From: an uncultured Bacteroidales bacterium
GTDB lineage: Bacteria; Bacteroidota; Bacteroidia; Bacteroidales; UBA932
NCBI GenBank assembly: GCA_937901105.1
Contig: CALCHD010000185.1
Coordinates: 1-8,988 of the forward strand
Reading direction: 5' to 3'
Length of the DNA: 8,988 nucleotides
Below the pieces are notes generated by a model, which was given only the letters and a program-made list of their open reading frames with translations, ran no database searches and was not told the origin of the DNA. A program made the position numbers and the translations under genes. Shown here piece by piece: positions 1-6,847 of this stretch. Within the stretch, counting starts at the first letter, position 1, and every line of letters begins with the position of its first letter.

Positions 1-1
1 G

Positions 2-460
2 GTGCAGATGCTCAAGGACCTTAAGACAGCAAAGGGGGTAAAACCCCACAACGATACCGATTGGGATACCAAGAAGAGGGTGATAAGGGCAATTGAGATA
101 GAGATGGCCCAAACGGAGCCCCGCGCTCCACTTCCGTTGCCGCAGAACGTTCTCTTTATAGGTGTGAGTGTAGACCGCGATACCCGTAATGCCAGGATAG
201 ATGCCCGCCTGGAGGCAAGGCTGCAGGAGGGGATGGTTGAGGAGGTAAAACGGCTGCTGGATAGCGGCATACCTGCCGAGGATCTTATCTACTATGGCTT
301 GGAATACAAGTTCCTCACCCAGTATCTTATAGGAGAACTCTCATACGGGGAGATGGTGAGCGGTCTCCGTACTGCCATCCATCAGTTTGCCAAGAGGCAG
401 ATGACCTGGTTCAGGGGAATGGAGAGGAAAGGTGTTGAGATTCATTGGGTGGAGAGGTAG
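2..460 (+). CDS. miaA: tRNA dimethylallyltransferase, C-terminal part (5' end outside window)
   Basis: MiaA transfers the dimethylallyl group from dimethylallyl diphosphate to N6 of A37 in tRNAs that read codons starting with U, the first step towards ms2i6A. The frame is open to the left edge, so the first codon here (GTG) is not a real start; the ~152 residues seen are about half of the usual ~300. The N-terminal P-loop and substrate-binding region are therefore outside the window. Visible hallmarks, by fragment residue: KKRVIRAIEIE at 24-34 (the family's NPxRVxRALE block), the helical insert with EGMVEEVKRLL at 76-86, YYGLEYKF at 97-104 and HQFAKRQMTWFRGME at 127-141, which corresponds to the conserved AKRQxTWFR segment near the C-terminus. 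The stop is tag at 458-460. The variant YYGLEYKF is what I expect in Bacteroidales MiaA. Identification is firm; whether the gene is intact cannot be judged. Confidence 0.93.
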   Translation: MQMLKDLKTAKGVKPHNDTDWDTKKRVIRAIEIEMAQTEPRAPLPLPQNVLFIGVSVDRDTRNARIDARLEARLQEGMVEEVKRLLDSGIPAEDLIYYGLEYKFLTQYLIGELSYGEMVSGLRTAIHQFAKRQMTWFRGMERKGVEIHWVER

Positions 461-466
461 GCCGCA

Positions 467-501
467 GGGAAGAAAATGAGATAAACTGTCGGGAAGAAAA
501 T
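467..501 (+). repeat. 11-nt direct repeat in the leader of the esterase gene
   Basis: GGGAAGAAAAT occurs at 467-477 and again at 491-501, a 24-nt offset, in the 51-nt gap between miaA and the SGNH esterase gene. The second copy ends 10 nt before the ATG at 512. It could be a chance purine-rich duplication or part of a leader. I see no clear TAnnTTTG -7 box here, so the esterase gene may be read from upstream. Confidence 0.4.
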
Positions 502-511
502 TTAAAAATAT

Positions 512-1651
512 ATGACTATGAAGAACATTTTTAAGCTGATGCTTGTGGCGGCGGCCATGATGGTTTCTGTAGGTGCTTTTGCACAGAAGGCTTCCGAGTT
601 GAAGTATTATGATGTGAGGGAGCTGGGGCTTCCGGTTCTTGGAAAGGGTTTCCAGGATTGTGTGAGGGAGAATGATACAATCAGTGACGGATTTTACACC
701 CGTCTTTCTGCTGATCTGCAGGGGGTTGTAAGAAAGGCTGTTTGGGATTTGGGCCAGAATTCCGCAGGTTTGGCTGTGAGGTTCCGCACAAACTCAAAAT
801 GTATTGGAGCAGCGTGGAAACCGCTGAATAATTTTGGCATGAGCCATATGACCCCTACCGGCGTGAGAGGCCTTGACCTTTATTCCCTAACTGACGGCGA
901 ATGGCTGTTTGTGGGTGCGGGCCAGCCTAACGGAAAAAATTCAAGAAACGTGTTCATAAGGAGGATGAACGGCGATATGAGGGAGTATATCATGTACTTG
1001 CCTTTGTATGACGGTGTTATAGATTTGGCTATTGGCATTGATTCAACTGCGGTGATTGAGAAGCCGCAGGTGATGGACCTCGTTCCTTCTGCGCAGGACC
1101 TTCCAATTGTATTCTACGGCACCAGCGTAACCCAGGGAGGTTGTGCAACCCGTCCGGGAATGGCTTATCCTTCAATCATTGGGAGGAAACTTCACAAGGA
1201 GACCATCAATCTGGGCTTCAGCGGCAACGGCCGTATGGACAAATGCCTTGGAGAGAAGATTGCAAAGATCCCGGCATCAATGTATGTGATTGACTGCCTT
1301 GCAAACTGCACATCAAAGATTGTGAAGGACAGCACAGAGCATTTTATCCGTGCAATAGTTGAGGCTAACCCCGATGTTCCGGTACTTATGGTTTCAAACT
1401 ACTGCTACCCGTACCAGTACCTTGATGCGCAGTTCCACATTGATACCCAGGAGGAGAATGCCATCTGGAAGGAGTTTGCACAGAAGTTCAGGAAAGAGGG
1501 CTATAATGTCCGTTACATTGATGCATACGCAAAAGGCAACATGAAGAAATCCCCAATTGGTCCGGATCATGAGGGAACCGTAGACGGCGTGCACATGACC
1601 GACGTCGGTTTTCAGAGATTTGCAAAATTCTTGATGAAATATATTAAGTAA
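512..1651 (+). CDS. Secreted SGNH/GDSL-type esterase with N-terminal GxDLY domain
   Basis: A predicted exported hydrolase of 379 residues. Residues 1-25 form a signal peptide: a basic start, a hydrophobic core LMLVAAAMMVSVGAFA, and probable signal peptidase I cleavage after AFA; there is no lipobox Cys. A beta-rich N-terminal domain follows, with GLDLY at 120-124, the signature of the GxDLY family that precedes this type of SGNH domain. The catalytic domain begins near residue 198: FYGTSVTQGG holds the likely nucleophile Ser205 (block I), LGFSGNG at 234-240 supplies the block II Gly, CLANC at 262-266 carries the probable block III Asn265, and DGVH at 358-361 gives the Asp/His pair (Asp358, His361). 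All expected catalytic positions are present, so it should be active, probably deacylating a carbohydrate or other ester in the periplasm or outside the cell; the substrate cannot be read from sequence. ATG at 512 is used; ATG at 518 is an alternative that keeps the signal peptide. No Shine-Dalgarno sequence. Confidence 0.88.
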   Translation: MTMKNIFKLMLVAAAMMVSVGAFAQKASELKYYDVRELGLPVLGKGFQDCVRENDTISDGFYTRLSADLQGVVRKAVWDLGQNSAGLAVRFRTNSKCIGAAWKPLNNFGMSHMTPTGVRGLDLYSLTDGEWLFVGAGQPNGKNSRNVFIRRMNGDMREYIMYLPLYDGVIDLAIGIDSTAVIEKPQVMDLVPSAQDLPIVFYGTSVTQGGCATRPGMAYPSIIGRKLHKETINLGFSGNGRMDKCLGEKIAKIPASMYVIDCLANCTSKIVKDSTEHFIRAIVEANPDVPVLMVSNYCYPYQYLDAQFHIDTQEENAIWKEFAQKFRKEGYNVRYIDAYAKGNMKKSPIGPDHEGTVDGVHMTDVGFQRFAKFLMKYIK

Positions 1652-1657
1652 ATTTAA

Positions 1658-1764
1658 TGGAGAGGTATTTCCATTAGGAGGACCTCATTCGACGGTTGCG
1701 AGTTATTCCGCAGGAATGACGAAGCAGAGGAGACTGCGTCGTCCTCCGGGGAAATACCTCTCCA
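1658..1764. repeat. 107-bp extragenic palindrome between the esterase gene and proX
   Basis: The outer arms 1658-1672 and 1750-1764 are perfect 15-nt reverse complements (TGGAGAGGTATTTCC and GGAAATACCTCTCC plus a final A). After a small internal loop (1673-1676 against 1748-1749) a second stem pairs 1677-1683 GGAGGAC with 1741-1747 GTCCTCC. Smaller, mutually exclusive hairpins lie inside: 1705-1709 with 1713-1717 (ATTCC-GCA-GGAAT), 1685-1690 with 1714-1719, and 1719-1722/1724-1727 with 1734-1737/1739-1742. No T-tract follows the right arm, so it is not a standard intrinsic terminator. No target-site duplication is visible at the ends and there is no transposase. The layout suits a dispersed extragenic palindromic repeat or a MITE-like relic, or a structured RNA in the leader of the downstream gene, whose ATG is only 16 nt beyond the right arm. 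Confidence 0.85.
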
Positions 1765-1780
1765 GTAGATGTAGAATAAT

Positions 1781-2317
1781 ATGGAACAACAAATAAGTTT
1801 AGACCCGCAGGAGCAGCAGGAGCAATTGGCCCGCAGGCAGAAAGTATTGGACACATTGAATGAGTGGGGCATCCCGTTCACAATGTATGAGCACCCGCCG
1901 CTCCCGACAATTGAGCTGGCACTTGAATACTGGAAAGACATTGACTCAACCCACTGCAAGAACCTTTTCTTCAGGAACCACAAAGGCAATAAACATTACC
2001 TTGTAGTGTTTGAGTGTCACCAGCAGATGGCCATCCACGACATTGAAAAGATGCTCAAGCAGGGCAAATTGAGTTTTGCATCAGAGCAGCGAATGGATAA
2101 ATATCTTGGTCTCAGACCAGGTTCAGTTTCACCGTTCGGACTTATCAATGATCCCGACAAACACGTGAAGCTCTTCCTTGACAAGAACCTGCAGAACGCA
2201 CCAAGATTGAGTTTCCACCCGAACGACAACACCGCAAGCCTTGTGGTAGAGAACTCGGACTTCATGAAGTTCCTTGAGCTTTGGGGCGGTGAATATGAGT
2301 TCCTGGATCTGTATTAG
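1781..2317 (+). CDS. proX: Free-standing prolyl-tRNA editing deacylase (ProX / YbaK-EbsC family)
   Basis: Predicted trans-editing enzyme of 178 residues that hydrolyses mischarged aminoacyl-tRNAs, in this subfamily typically Ala-tRNA(Pro), in the cytoplasm. It is the stand-alone relative of the INS editing domain of prolyl-tRNA synthetase. The N-terminal ~20 residues are Gln/Glu-rich. The editing fold then shows WGIPFTMYEHPP at 29-40, THCKNLFF at 57-64 with Lys60 at the conserved family Lys, LRPGSVSPFGL at 111-121, and SFHPNDNTAS at 144-153. FLELWGGEYEFLDL at 164-177 is the tail typical of proteins annotated as prolyl-tRNA synthetase-associated domain proteins. Length fits the family (about 160-175). 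The start ATG at 1781 lies 16 nt after the long palindrome and has no Shine-Dalgarno sequence. It ends convergently with gcvP, sharing a bidirectional terminator. The family is clear; the exact tRNA substrate is inferred from subfamily resemblance, and the symbol prdX is also used for such proteins. Confidence 0.88.
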   Translation: MEQQISLDPQEQQEQLARRQKVLDTLNEWGIPFTMYEHPPLPTIELALEYWKDIDSTHCKNLFFRNHKGNKHYLVVFECHQQMAIHDIEKMLKQGKLSFASEQRMDKYLGLRPGSVSPFGLINDPDKHVKLFLDKNLQNAPRLSFHPNDNTASLVVENSDFMKFLELWGGEYEFLDLY

Positions 2318-2321
2318 GAGT

Positions 2322-2355
2322 AAAAGAAAAGGCGACCGTTGAGGCCGCCTTTTTT
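2322..2355. terminator. Bidirectional intrinsic terminator between proX and gcvP
   Basis: Stem AAGGCG (2329-2334) pairs with CGCCTT (2346-2351). An A/C mismatch (2335/2345) and two further G-C pairs (2336-2337 with 2343-2344) follow, closed by a GTTGA loop. A T-run (2350-2355) serves rightward transcription. The A-rich stretch 2322-2330 gives a U-rich tail on the opposite strand, so gcvP transcripts arriving from the right would also stop here. Confidence 0.85.
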
Positions 2356-2374
2356 ATGTATGCTGTAAAGCAGA

Positions 2375-5191
2375 TTACTGGCAGTTGCAAACAAGGTTTC
2401 TGTCGCCGTAGCCGTTGTCTACGCGGGCTACTGCTGGCCAGAACTTGTTCTCTCTCAACCACTCAAGTGGGAATGCGGCCTCTGTTCTGCTGTAAGGGTG
2501 GTTCCACTCGTCTGCGCAAACCTCGTCTGCGGTGTGTGGAGACATTGTTACAGGGTTGTCTTTAGGGTCGTATTCGCCTGCCTTAATCTTCTCGCACTCA
2601 ATCTTAATCTGTTTCATTGCCTGGATGAAGCGGTCCATCTCCTCTTTTGGCTCAGACTCTGTAGGCTCAACCATCAAGGTCTCGTGTACAGGGAATGAAA
2701 GGGTAGGAGCGTGGAAGCCGTAGTCCATAAGACGTTTTGCAAGGTCGGTTGCATCTACGCCGTACTCAGATTTGAAGTGCTGGCAGTCGATGATGCACTC
2801 GTGAGCCACGCGGCCGGTTGCGCCGGAGTACAGAGTCTTGAACTCAGGCTCAAACTGTGCAGCCATGTAGTTTGCGTTGAGGATGGCAACCTGGGTAACT
2901 TTCTTAAGGCCAGCTGCGCCCAACAGCTTGATGTATGCGTGGGTGATAGGCAACAATAGAGGGTTACCGTATGCTGCTGCAGAAACTGCACCCATATCTT
3001 TGCCGCCGCACTCAGGATCAAGCGGATGGCCTGGAAGGTATGGAGCCAATGCTTTTGTACAGCAGATAGGGCCAACGCCAGGACCGCCACCACCGTGAGG
3101 CATTGCAAACGATTTGTGAAGGTTCAAGTGGCATACGTCTGCGCCAATGAAGCCCGGGTTGGTAAGGCCTACCTGTGCGTTCATGTTTGCACCATCCATG
3201 TATACAAGTCCGCCGTTGTTGTGGATGATGTTGCAGATCTCCTTGATCTGTACCTCAAACACACCGTGTGTAGAAGGGTATGTGATCATCAAGCCTGCAA
3301 GGTTCTCTGCGTTTGCAATAGCTTTCTCACGCAACTCCTCAACGTTGATATTTCCGTTCTCGTCACATCCTACAAGTACAATGCTGAAACCTGCCATAGC
3401 TGCAGATGCAGGGTTGGTTCCGTGTGCAGATGTAGGGATGATCATTACGTTTCTGTGGGCACCGCTGTTTGCCATGTGGTATGCCTTGATGGTCTTCAAG
3501 CCTGCATACTCACCTGCTGCACCGGAGTTAGGCTGAAGTGAACAAGCGTCAAAGCCGGTAATCACTGCCAAGTCGTGCTCAAGTTCTTTGATTAGCTCCA
3601 TGTAGCCCTCAACCTGGTCTTTAGGCTGCAATGGGTGTACGTTGCCAAGCTCTCCCCAGCTCAATGGAAGCATCTCAACTGCTGCGTTAAGCTTCATTGT
3701 ACATGAGCCTAGAGGAATCATTGAGTGAGTAAGTGAGATGTCTTTTCTCTCAAGTTTCTTGATGAATCTCATCATTGCAGTCTCCGAGTGGTATGTGTTG
3801 AATACCTCGTGCTCAAGGAATGAGCTCTCCCTCTTCATGAAAGGATCCTCTGCAGGTGCGCCAGGGCATCCTGAAGGCTGTGCGTCAAATACATTTGCAA
3901 CTTTCATTGCCTCAACGCAGTTGGTAAGCTCGTCAAAGCTGATTCTGACACTGTCGGGAGCAGGATAGAAGAAGTTGATGCCGTCAAGCTCTGCTCTCTG
4001 TTTCAACTCTGCTGCGTTTACACCTTTAACCTCAATTGTGTCAAAGAAGTTCTCGGTAGCAAGGGTGTATCCTTTTGCTTTAAGAAGGCCTGCCACTGCG
4101 TGTGCGTAGTGGGAAACTTTCTGTGCAATTGATTTGATTCCCTGTGGTCCGTGGTATACTGCGTACATTCCGCTCATGGTTGCCATAAGGGCAGTTGCGG
4201 TACATACGTTTGATGTAGCTTTCTCTCTCTTGATGTGCTGCTCGCGGGTCTGAAGAGCAAGTCTTACTGCGCTGTTGCCCAAGCGGTCTACAGATACACC
4301 AATGATACGGCCAGGGATCTGTCTCTTGTATGTGTCTTTGGTTGCCATGAAGCCTGCGGTAGGGCCGCCAAAGCCCATAGGCAAGCCGAATCTCTGTGCA
4401 GAACCCACTGCGCAGTCTGCGCCCCATGCTGCAGGCTCTTTAAGCACTGCAAGTGAAAGAAGGTCGCAGTATGCAGTTACAAGTCCGCCTGCTGCGTGAA
4501 CTTTCTCGCAGAATGCTGCGTAGTCGCGTACCTCACCGTTTGCTGCAGGGTACTGTACCATTGCGCCGTAGCATTTCTCGCTAAGTTCTGCGGTTTTATA
4601 GTCTCCAAGCTGGATCTCAATGCCAAGACCTGCTGCACGGGTCTGAAGTACTGAAAGTACCTGTGGGAAAATGTTCTCGTCGACGAATACCACGTTCTTG
4701 CCTGCCTTTACAGCATCTCTGCTTCTTACCTCAAACATCATTCTCATTGCCTCTCCTGCTGCCTGTGCGTCGTCAAGCATAGAGCAGTTTGAAAGTGGGA
4801 AGCCGGTAAGGCTGCTGATCATGGTCTGGAAGATAAGCAAAGCCTCAAGACGGCCCTGGCTTATCTCTGCCTGGTATGGGGTGTATGAGGTGTACCAGCA
4901 AGGGTTTTCAAAAATGTTTCTAGTGATTACAGGTAGTGATCCGGTGCCGTAATTTCCCATTCCAATAAGGCTTCTGAAAGGCTTGTTCTTTGAAACCATC
5001 TTTTTCAAGTTGGCAAGATACTGGCTCTCGGATACGGCTGGTGTAAGTTTAAGCTCCTCTTCCAAAAGGATGTCTGAAGGAACTGTCTGTTTTGTCAATT
5101 CGTCCAAAGTTTGGACATTCAATACCTTGAGCATTTCCTCAATTTGGGAGTCTCTAGGTCCAATGTGTCTGTCAGTGAATGTTAGTGACAT
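2375..5191 (-). CDS. gcvP: Glycine dehydrogenase (decarboxylating), fused P-protein
   Basis: PLP-dependent P-protein of the glycine cleavage system. It decarboxylates glycine and passes the aminomethyl group to lipoyl-GcvH; with the T and L proteins this yields methylene-THF, CO2, NH3 and NADH. At 938 residues it is the one-chain form (about 950 expected), not the split gcvPA/gcvPB. The N-terminus has FTDRHIGP (5-12). The P1 half has WYTSYTPYQAEISQGRLEA (99-117), SMLDDAQAAGEAM (137-149) and RFGLPMGFGGPTAGF (267-281). The P2 half starts near SLTHSMIPLGSCTMKLNA (486-503) and holds PTSAHGTNPASA (586-597) and HLNLHKSFAMPHGGGGPG (688-705), in which Lys693 should form the Schiff base with PLP. No frameshift or missing block. 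ATG at 5189-5191 places RHIGP at the usual distance. No Shine-Dalgarno sequence. It is alone on its strand: gcvT and gcvH are not in the window. Confidence 0.97.
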   Translation of the reverse strand: MSLTFTDRHIGPRDSQIEEMLKVLNVQTLDELTKQTVPSDILLEEELKLTPAVSESQYLANLKKMVSKNKPFRSLIGMGNYGTGSLPVITRNIFENPCWYTSYTPYQAEISQGRLEALLIFQTMISSLTGFPLSNCSMLDDAQAAGEAMRMMFEVRSRDAVKAGKNVVFVDENIFPQVLSVLQTRAAGLGIEIQLGDYKTAELSEKCYGAMVQYPAANGEVRDYAAFCEKVHAAGGLVTAYCDLLSLAVLKEPAAWGADCAVGSAQRFGLPMGFGGPTAGFMATKDTYKRQIPGRIIGVSVDRLGNSAVRLALQTREQHIKREKATSNVCTATALMATMSGMYAVYHGPQGIKSIAQKVSHYAHAVAGLLKAKGYTLATENFFDTIEVKGVNAAELKQRAELDGINFFYPAPDSVRISFDELTNCVEAMKVANVFDAQPSGCPGAPAEDPFMKRESSFLEHEVFNTYHSETAMMRFIKKLERKDISLTHSMIPLGSCTMKLNAAVEMLPLSWGELGNVHPLQPKDQVEGYMELIKELEHDLAVITGFDACSLQPNSGAAGEYAGLKTIKAYHMANSGAHRNVMIIPTSAHGTNPASAAMAGFSIVLVGCDENGNINVEELREKAIANAENLAGLMITYPSTHGVFEVQIKEICNIIHNNGGLVYMDGANMNAQVGLTNPGFIGADVCHLNLHKSFAMPHGGGGPGVGPICCTKALAPYLPGHPLDPECGGKDMGAVSAAAYGNPLLLPITHAYIKLLGAAGLKKVTQVAILNANYMAAQFEPEFKTLYSGATGRVAHECIIDCQHFKSEYGVDATDLAKRLMDYGFHAPTLSFPVHETLMVEPTESEPKEEMDRFIQAMKQIKIECEKIKAGEYDPKDNPVTMSPHTADEVCADEWNHPYSRTEAAFPLEWLRENKFWPAVARVDNGYGDRNLVCNCQ

Positions 5192-5226
5192 GTTTTTGTA
5201 TTTAAAGTGTAATTATTTTCAATTTA

Positions 5227-5257
5227 TTAGGAGTTTACAAATATATGATTATTTTTG
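5227..5257 (+). promoter_or_regulatory. Bacteroidota-type promoter for the mmdA operon
   Basis: TATTTTTG at 5250-5257 matches TAnnTTTG on the plus strand. At 19 nt spacing the -33 position reads TTAG (5227-5230), one base from TTTG, so this promoter looks weaker than the divergent gcvP one. The transcript would start near 5262-5265, leaving a leader of only about 17 nt. The two opposing -7 boxes are separated by 4 bp (5246-5249). Confidence 0.62.
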
Positions 5258-5268
5258 TAAAAACCAAA
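5238..5268 (-). promoter_or_regulatory. Bacteroidota-type promoter for gcvP
   Basis: On the minus strand, TATATTTG (plus coordinates 5238-5245) matches the TAnnTTTG -7 consensus exactly. TTTG (5265-5268) sits 19 nt upstream as the -33 element. Both spacing and sequence are close to ideal for the Bacteroidota housekeeping sigma factor. Transcription would begin near 5230-5233, giving a leader of about 40 nt without a Shine-Dalgarno sequence. There is no room for a glycine riboswitch between this start and the ATG. Confidence 0.75.
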
Positions 5269-5279
5269 CCTACAAAATT

Positions 5280-6827
5280 ATGAGTTTATTAAGTGAAAAA
5301 ATTTCTGAACTTCAGGAGAGAACAGCCCGTGTTTTGCAGGGAGGAGGAGATAAAGCCATTGCTAAACAGATAGCTATGGGCAAGCTTCCGGCAAGGGACA
5401 GGATAGGCAAGCTCCTGGATGAGGGGTCGTTTTATGAGTACGACCTTTTTATAGAGCATGACGCCAGGGAATTTGGCATGGAGAACAAGAGCCTGGCCGG
5501 TGATGGTGTAGTTATTGGAACAGGTACCATCAACGGGAAGCCGGTTGCCATCTATGCCCAGGATTTTACTGTTGCCGGAGGTTCGCTGGGTTCAATGCAC
5601 GCAAGAAAAATCACCAAGATAATGGATTATGCGTTGAGGATGAGGATACCCCTTATCGGGATTAATGATTCCGGCGGAGCCCGTATCCAGGAGGGTGTGA
5701 ACTCTTTGGCCGGCTATGGTGAGATTTTCTTCAGAAATACTATGGCCAGCGGGGTGATTCCGCAGATTTCGGTGATTCTTGGACCTTGTGCCGGAGGTGC
5801 TGTATATTCCCCTGCGCTTACTGATTATGTGTTTGTTGTAGACAAGATTTCCAAGATGTTCATCACAGGTCCGGAGGTTATCAAGTCTGTGCTTGGAGAG
5901 GAGATAGACATGGAGTCTCTTGGCGGAGCCCGTGTGCATTGCGAGACTACCGGAAATGCCCATTTCTTTGCAGAGAGCGAGGAGGAGTGCTTTGGCCAGA
6001 TAAAGAAGCTTTTGAGTTTTATTCCTGCCCACAATGCGGAGAAGCCTGTACCTGTGAAGGGAGGTGCTCCACTCAAGAAGTACAAGATTGACAAGATTGT
6101 TCCGGTAGACCCAACCACTCCGTACGATGTGAGGGATGTGATAAGGTCGCTTACCGATGATTCCGATTTCATTGAGATTCAGGAGATGTGGGCCCAGAAT
6201 ATTGTGATAGGCTACGGGCGCATGGACGGCCGCACTGTGGGATTTGTGGCAAACCAGCCGCTTTACCTTGCAGGTGTGCTTGATTGCGACTCTTCAGACA
6301 AGGCTGCCCGCTTTATCCGCTACTGTGATGCCTTTGAGATCCCTATCGTAACCCTTGAGGATATGCCCGGCTACCTTCCGGGAGTTGACCAGGAGCATGC
6401 CGGGGTTATCCGCCACGGAGCAAAGCTGCTGTATGCGTACTCCGAGGCGTCTGTTCCGAAAATTACCATCATTCTCCGCAAAGCGTACGGAGGTGGATAC
6501 ATTGCAATGAACTCCCGGCATCTCCGTGCAGACTTTGTCTTTGCATGGCCTACCGCAGAGATTGCCGTTATGGGTCCGGAGGGGGCTGCAAACATCATCT
6601 TCCGCAAGGAAATTATGGAGGCGGAGAATCCCGACGAGATGCGTAAGTTGAAAGTTCAGGAGTACAAGGACAAGTTTGCCAATCCATATGTGGCGGCAGC
6701 CAAGGGGTATATTGATTCTGTGATTACTCCGCAGGATACCCGCAAGTTCATTCTTCATGCATTGGGCATTTCAGGCAACAAGACCCTGAAGAGGCCAGCC
6801 AAGAAGCATGGCATTCCACCATTTTAA
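5280..6827 (+). CDS. mmdA: Methylmalonyl-CoA decarboxylase alpha / propionyl-CoA carboxylase beta-type carboxyltransferase
   Basis: Biotin-dependent acyl-CoA carboxyltransferase of 515 residues (family length about 510-520) with a crotonase-type fold. It moves the carboxyl group between (methyl)malonyl-CoA and carrier-bound biotin in the succinate-propionate route. The N-terminal domain has ARDRIGKLLDEGSF (38-51), DSGGARIQEGV (130-140) and GPCAGGAVYSPALTD (168-182), the glycine-rich oxyanion region. The C-terminal domain has PGYLPGVDQEHAGVIRHGAK (363-382), KAYGGGYIAMNSRHL (401-415) and AWPTAEIAVMGPEGAANI (422-439). Ile at position 408, where propionyl-CoA carboxylases of actinobacteria have Asp, and the AMN that follows resemble MmdA/transcarboxylase proteins more than acetyl- or propionyl-CoA carboxylases. 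The open frame continues upstream to 4983, but that stretch is antisense to gcvP; ATG at 5280 fits the family N-terminus and the promoter. The gene is followed after 20 nt by its biotin carrier. Family certain; direction of reaction inferred. Confidence 0.92.
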   Translation: MSLLSEKISELQERTARVLQGGGDKAIAKQIAMGKLPARDRIGKLLDEGSFYEYDLFIEHDAREFGMENKSLAGDGVVIGTGTINGKPVAIYAQDFTVAGGSLGSMHARKITKIMDYALRMRIPLIGINDSGGARIQEGVNSLAGYGEIFFRNTMASGVIPQISVILGPCAGGAVYSPALTDYVFVVDKISKMFITGPEVIKSVLGEEIDMESLGGARVHCETTGNAHFFAESEEECFGQIKKLLSFIPAHNAEKPVPVKGGAPLKKYKIDKIVPVDPTTPYDVRDVIRSLTDDSDFIEIQEMWAQNIVIGYGRMDGRTVGFVANQPLYLAGVLDCDSSDKAARFIRYCDAFEIPIVTLEDMPGYLPGVDQEHAGVIRHGAKLLYAYSEASVPKITIILRKAYGGGYIAMNSRHLRADFVFAWPTAEIAVMGPEGAANIIFRKEIMEAENPDEMRKLKVQEYKDKFANPYVAAAKGYIDSVITPQDTRKFILHALGISGNKTLKRPAKKHGIPPF

Positions 6828-6833
6828 CAGCAT

Positions 6834-6839
6834 AGGAGG
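6834..6839 (+). promoter_or_regulatory. Perfect Shine-Dalgarno sequence for the biotin carrier gene
   Basis: AGGAGG, 8 nt before the ATG at 6848. It is notable because the neighbouring genes esterase, proX, gcvP, mmdA and manC show no such site, as is usual in Bacteroidota. It lies in the 20-nt gap after the mmdA stop and supports 6848 as the start. Confidence 0.8.
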
Positions 6840-6847
6840 CTTGAGAT

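Noticed and set aside
476..484. ATG-AGA-TAA mini-frame in the esterase leader
   Set aside because: A two-codon frame without a Shine-Dalgarno sequence. There is nothing to suggest translation or a regulatory role.
1658..1764. Intrinsic terminator for the esterase gene
   Set aside because: The stem is long but no T-run follows the right arm (next bases GTAGATGTAG). The element is also far larger than the two clear terminators in this window.
1654..1989. Minus-strand open frame of 111 codons across the palindrome and the proX 5' end
   Set aside because: It overlaps proX in antisense and its C-terminal part is the palindrome itself. There is no recognisable family, and a mid-sized frame is expected by chance.
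2711..3541. Several open frames of 80-170 codons opposite gcvP (for example 3026-3541 plus strand)
   Set aside because: They are shadows of the strongly biased gcvP codon pattern: Cys/Val-rich, no domain, no start signals.
4983..5279. 99-codon in-frame extension of the mmdA frame upstream of ATG 5280
   Set aside because: It is antisense to the 5' end of gcvP, runs through both promoters, and has no family similarity. The MmdA N-terminus and leader fit ATG 5280.
5192..5279. Glycine riboswitch upstream of gcvP
   Set aside because: Only 88 nt separate the two start codons, and the predicted gcvP leader is about 40 nt. That is too short for a glycine aptamer with expression platform, and no such fold is visible.
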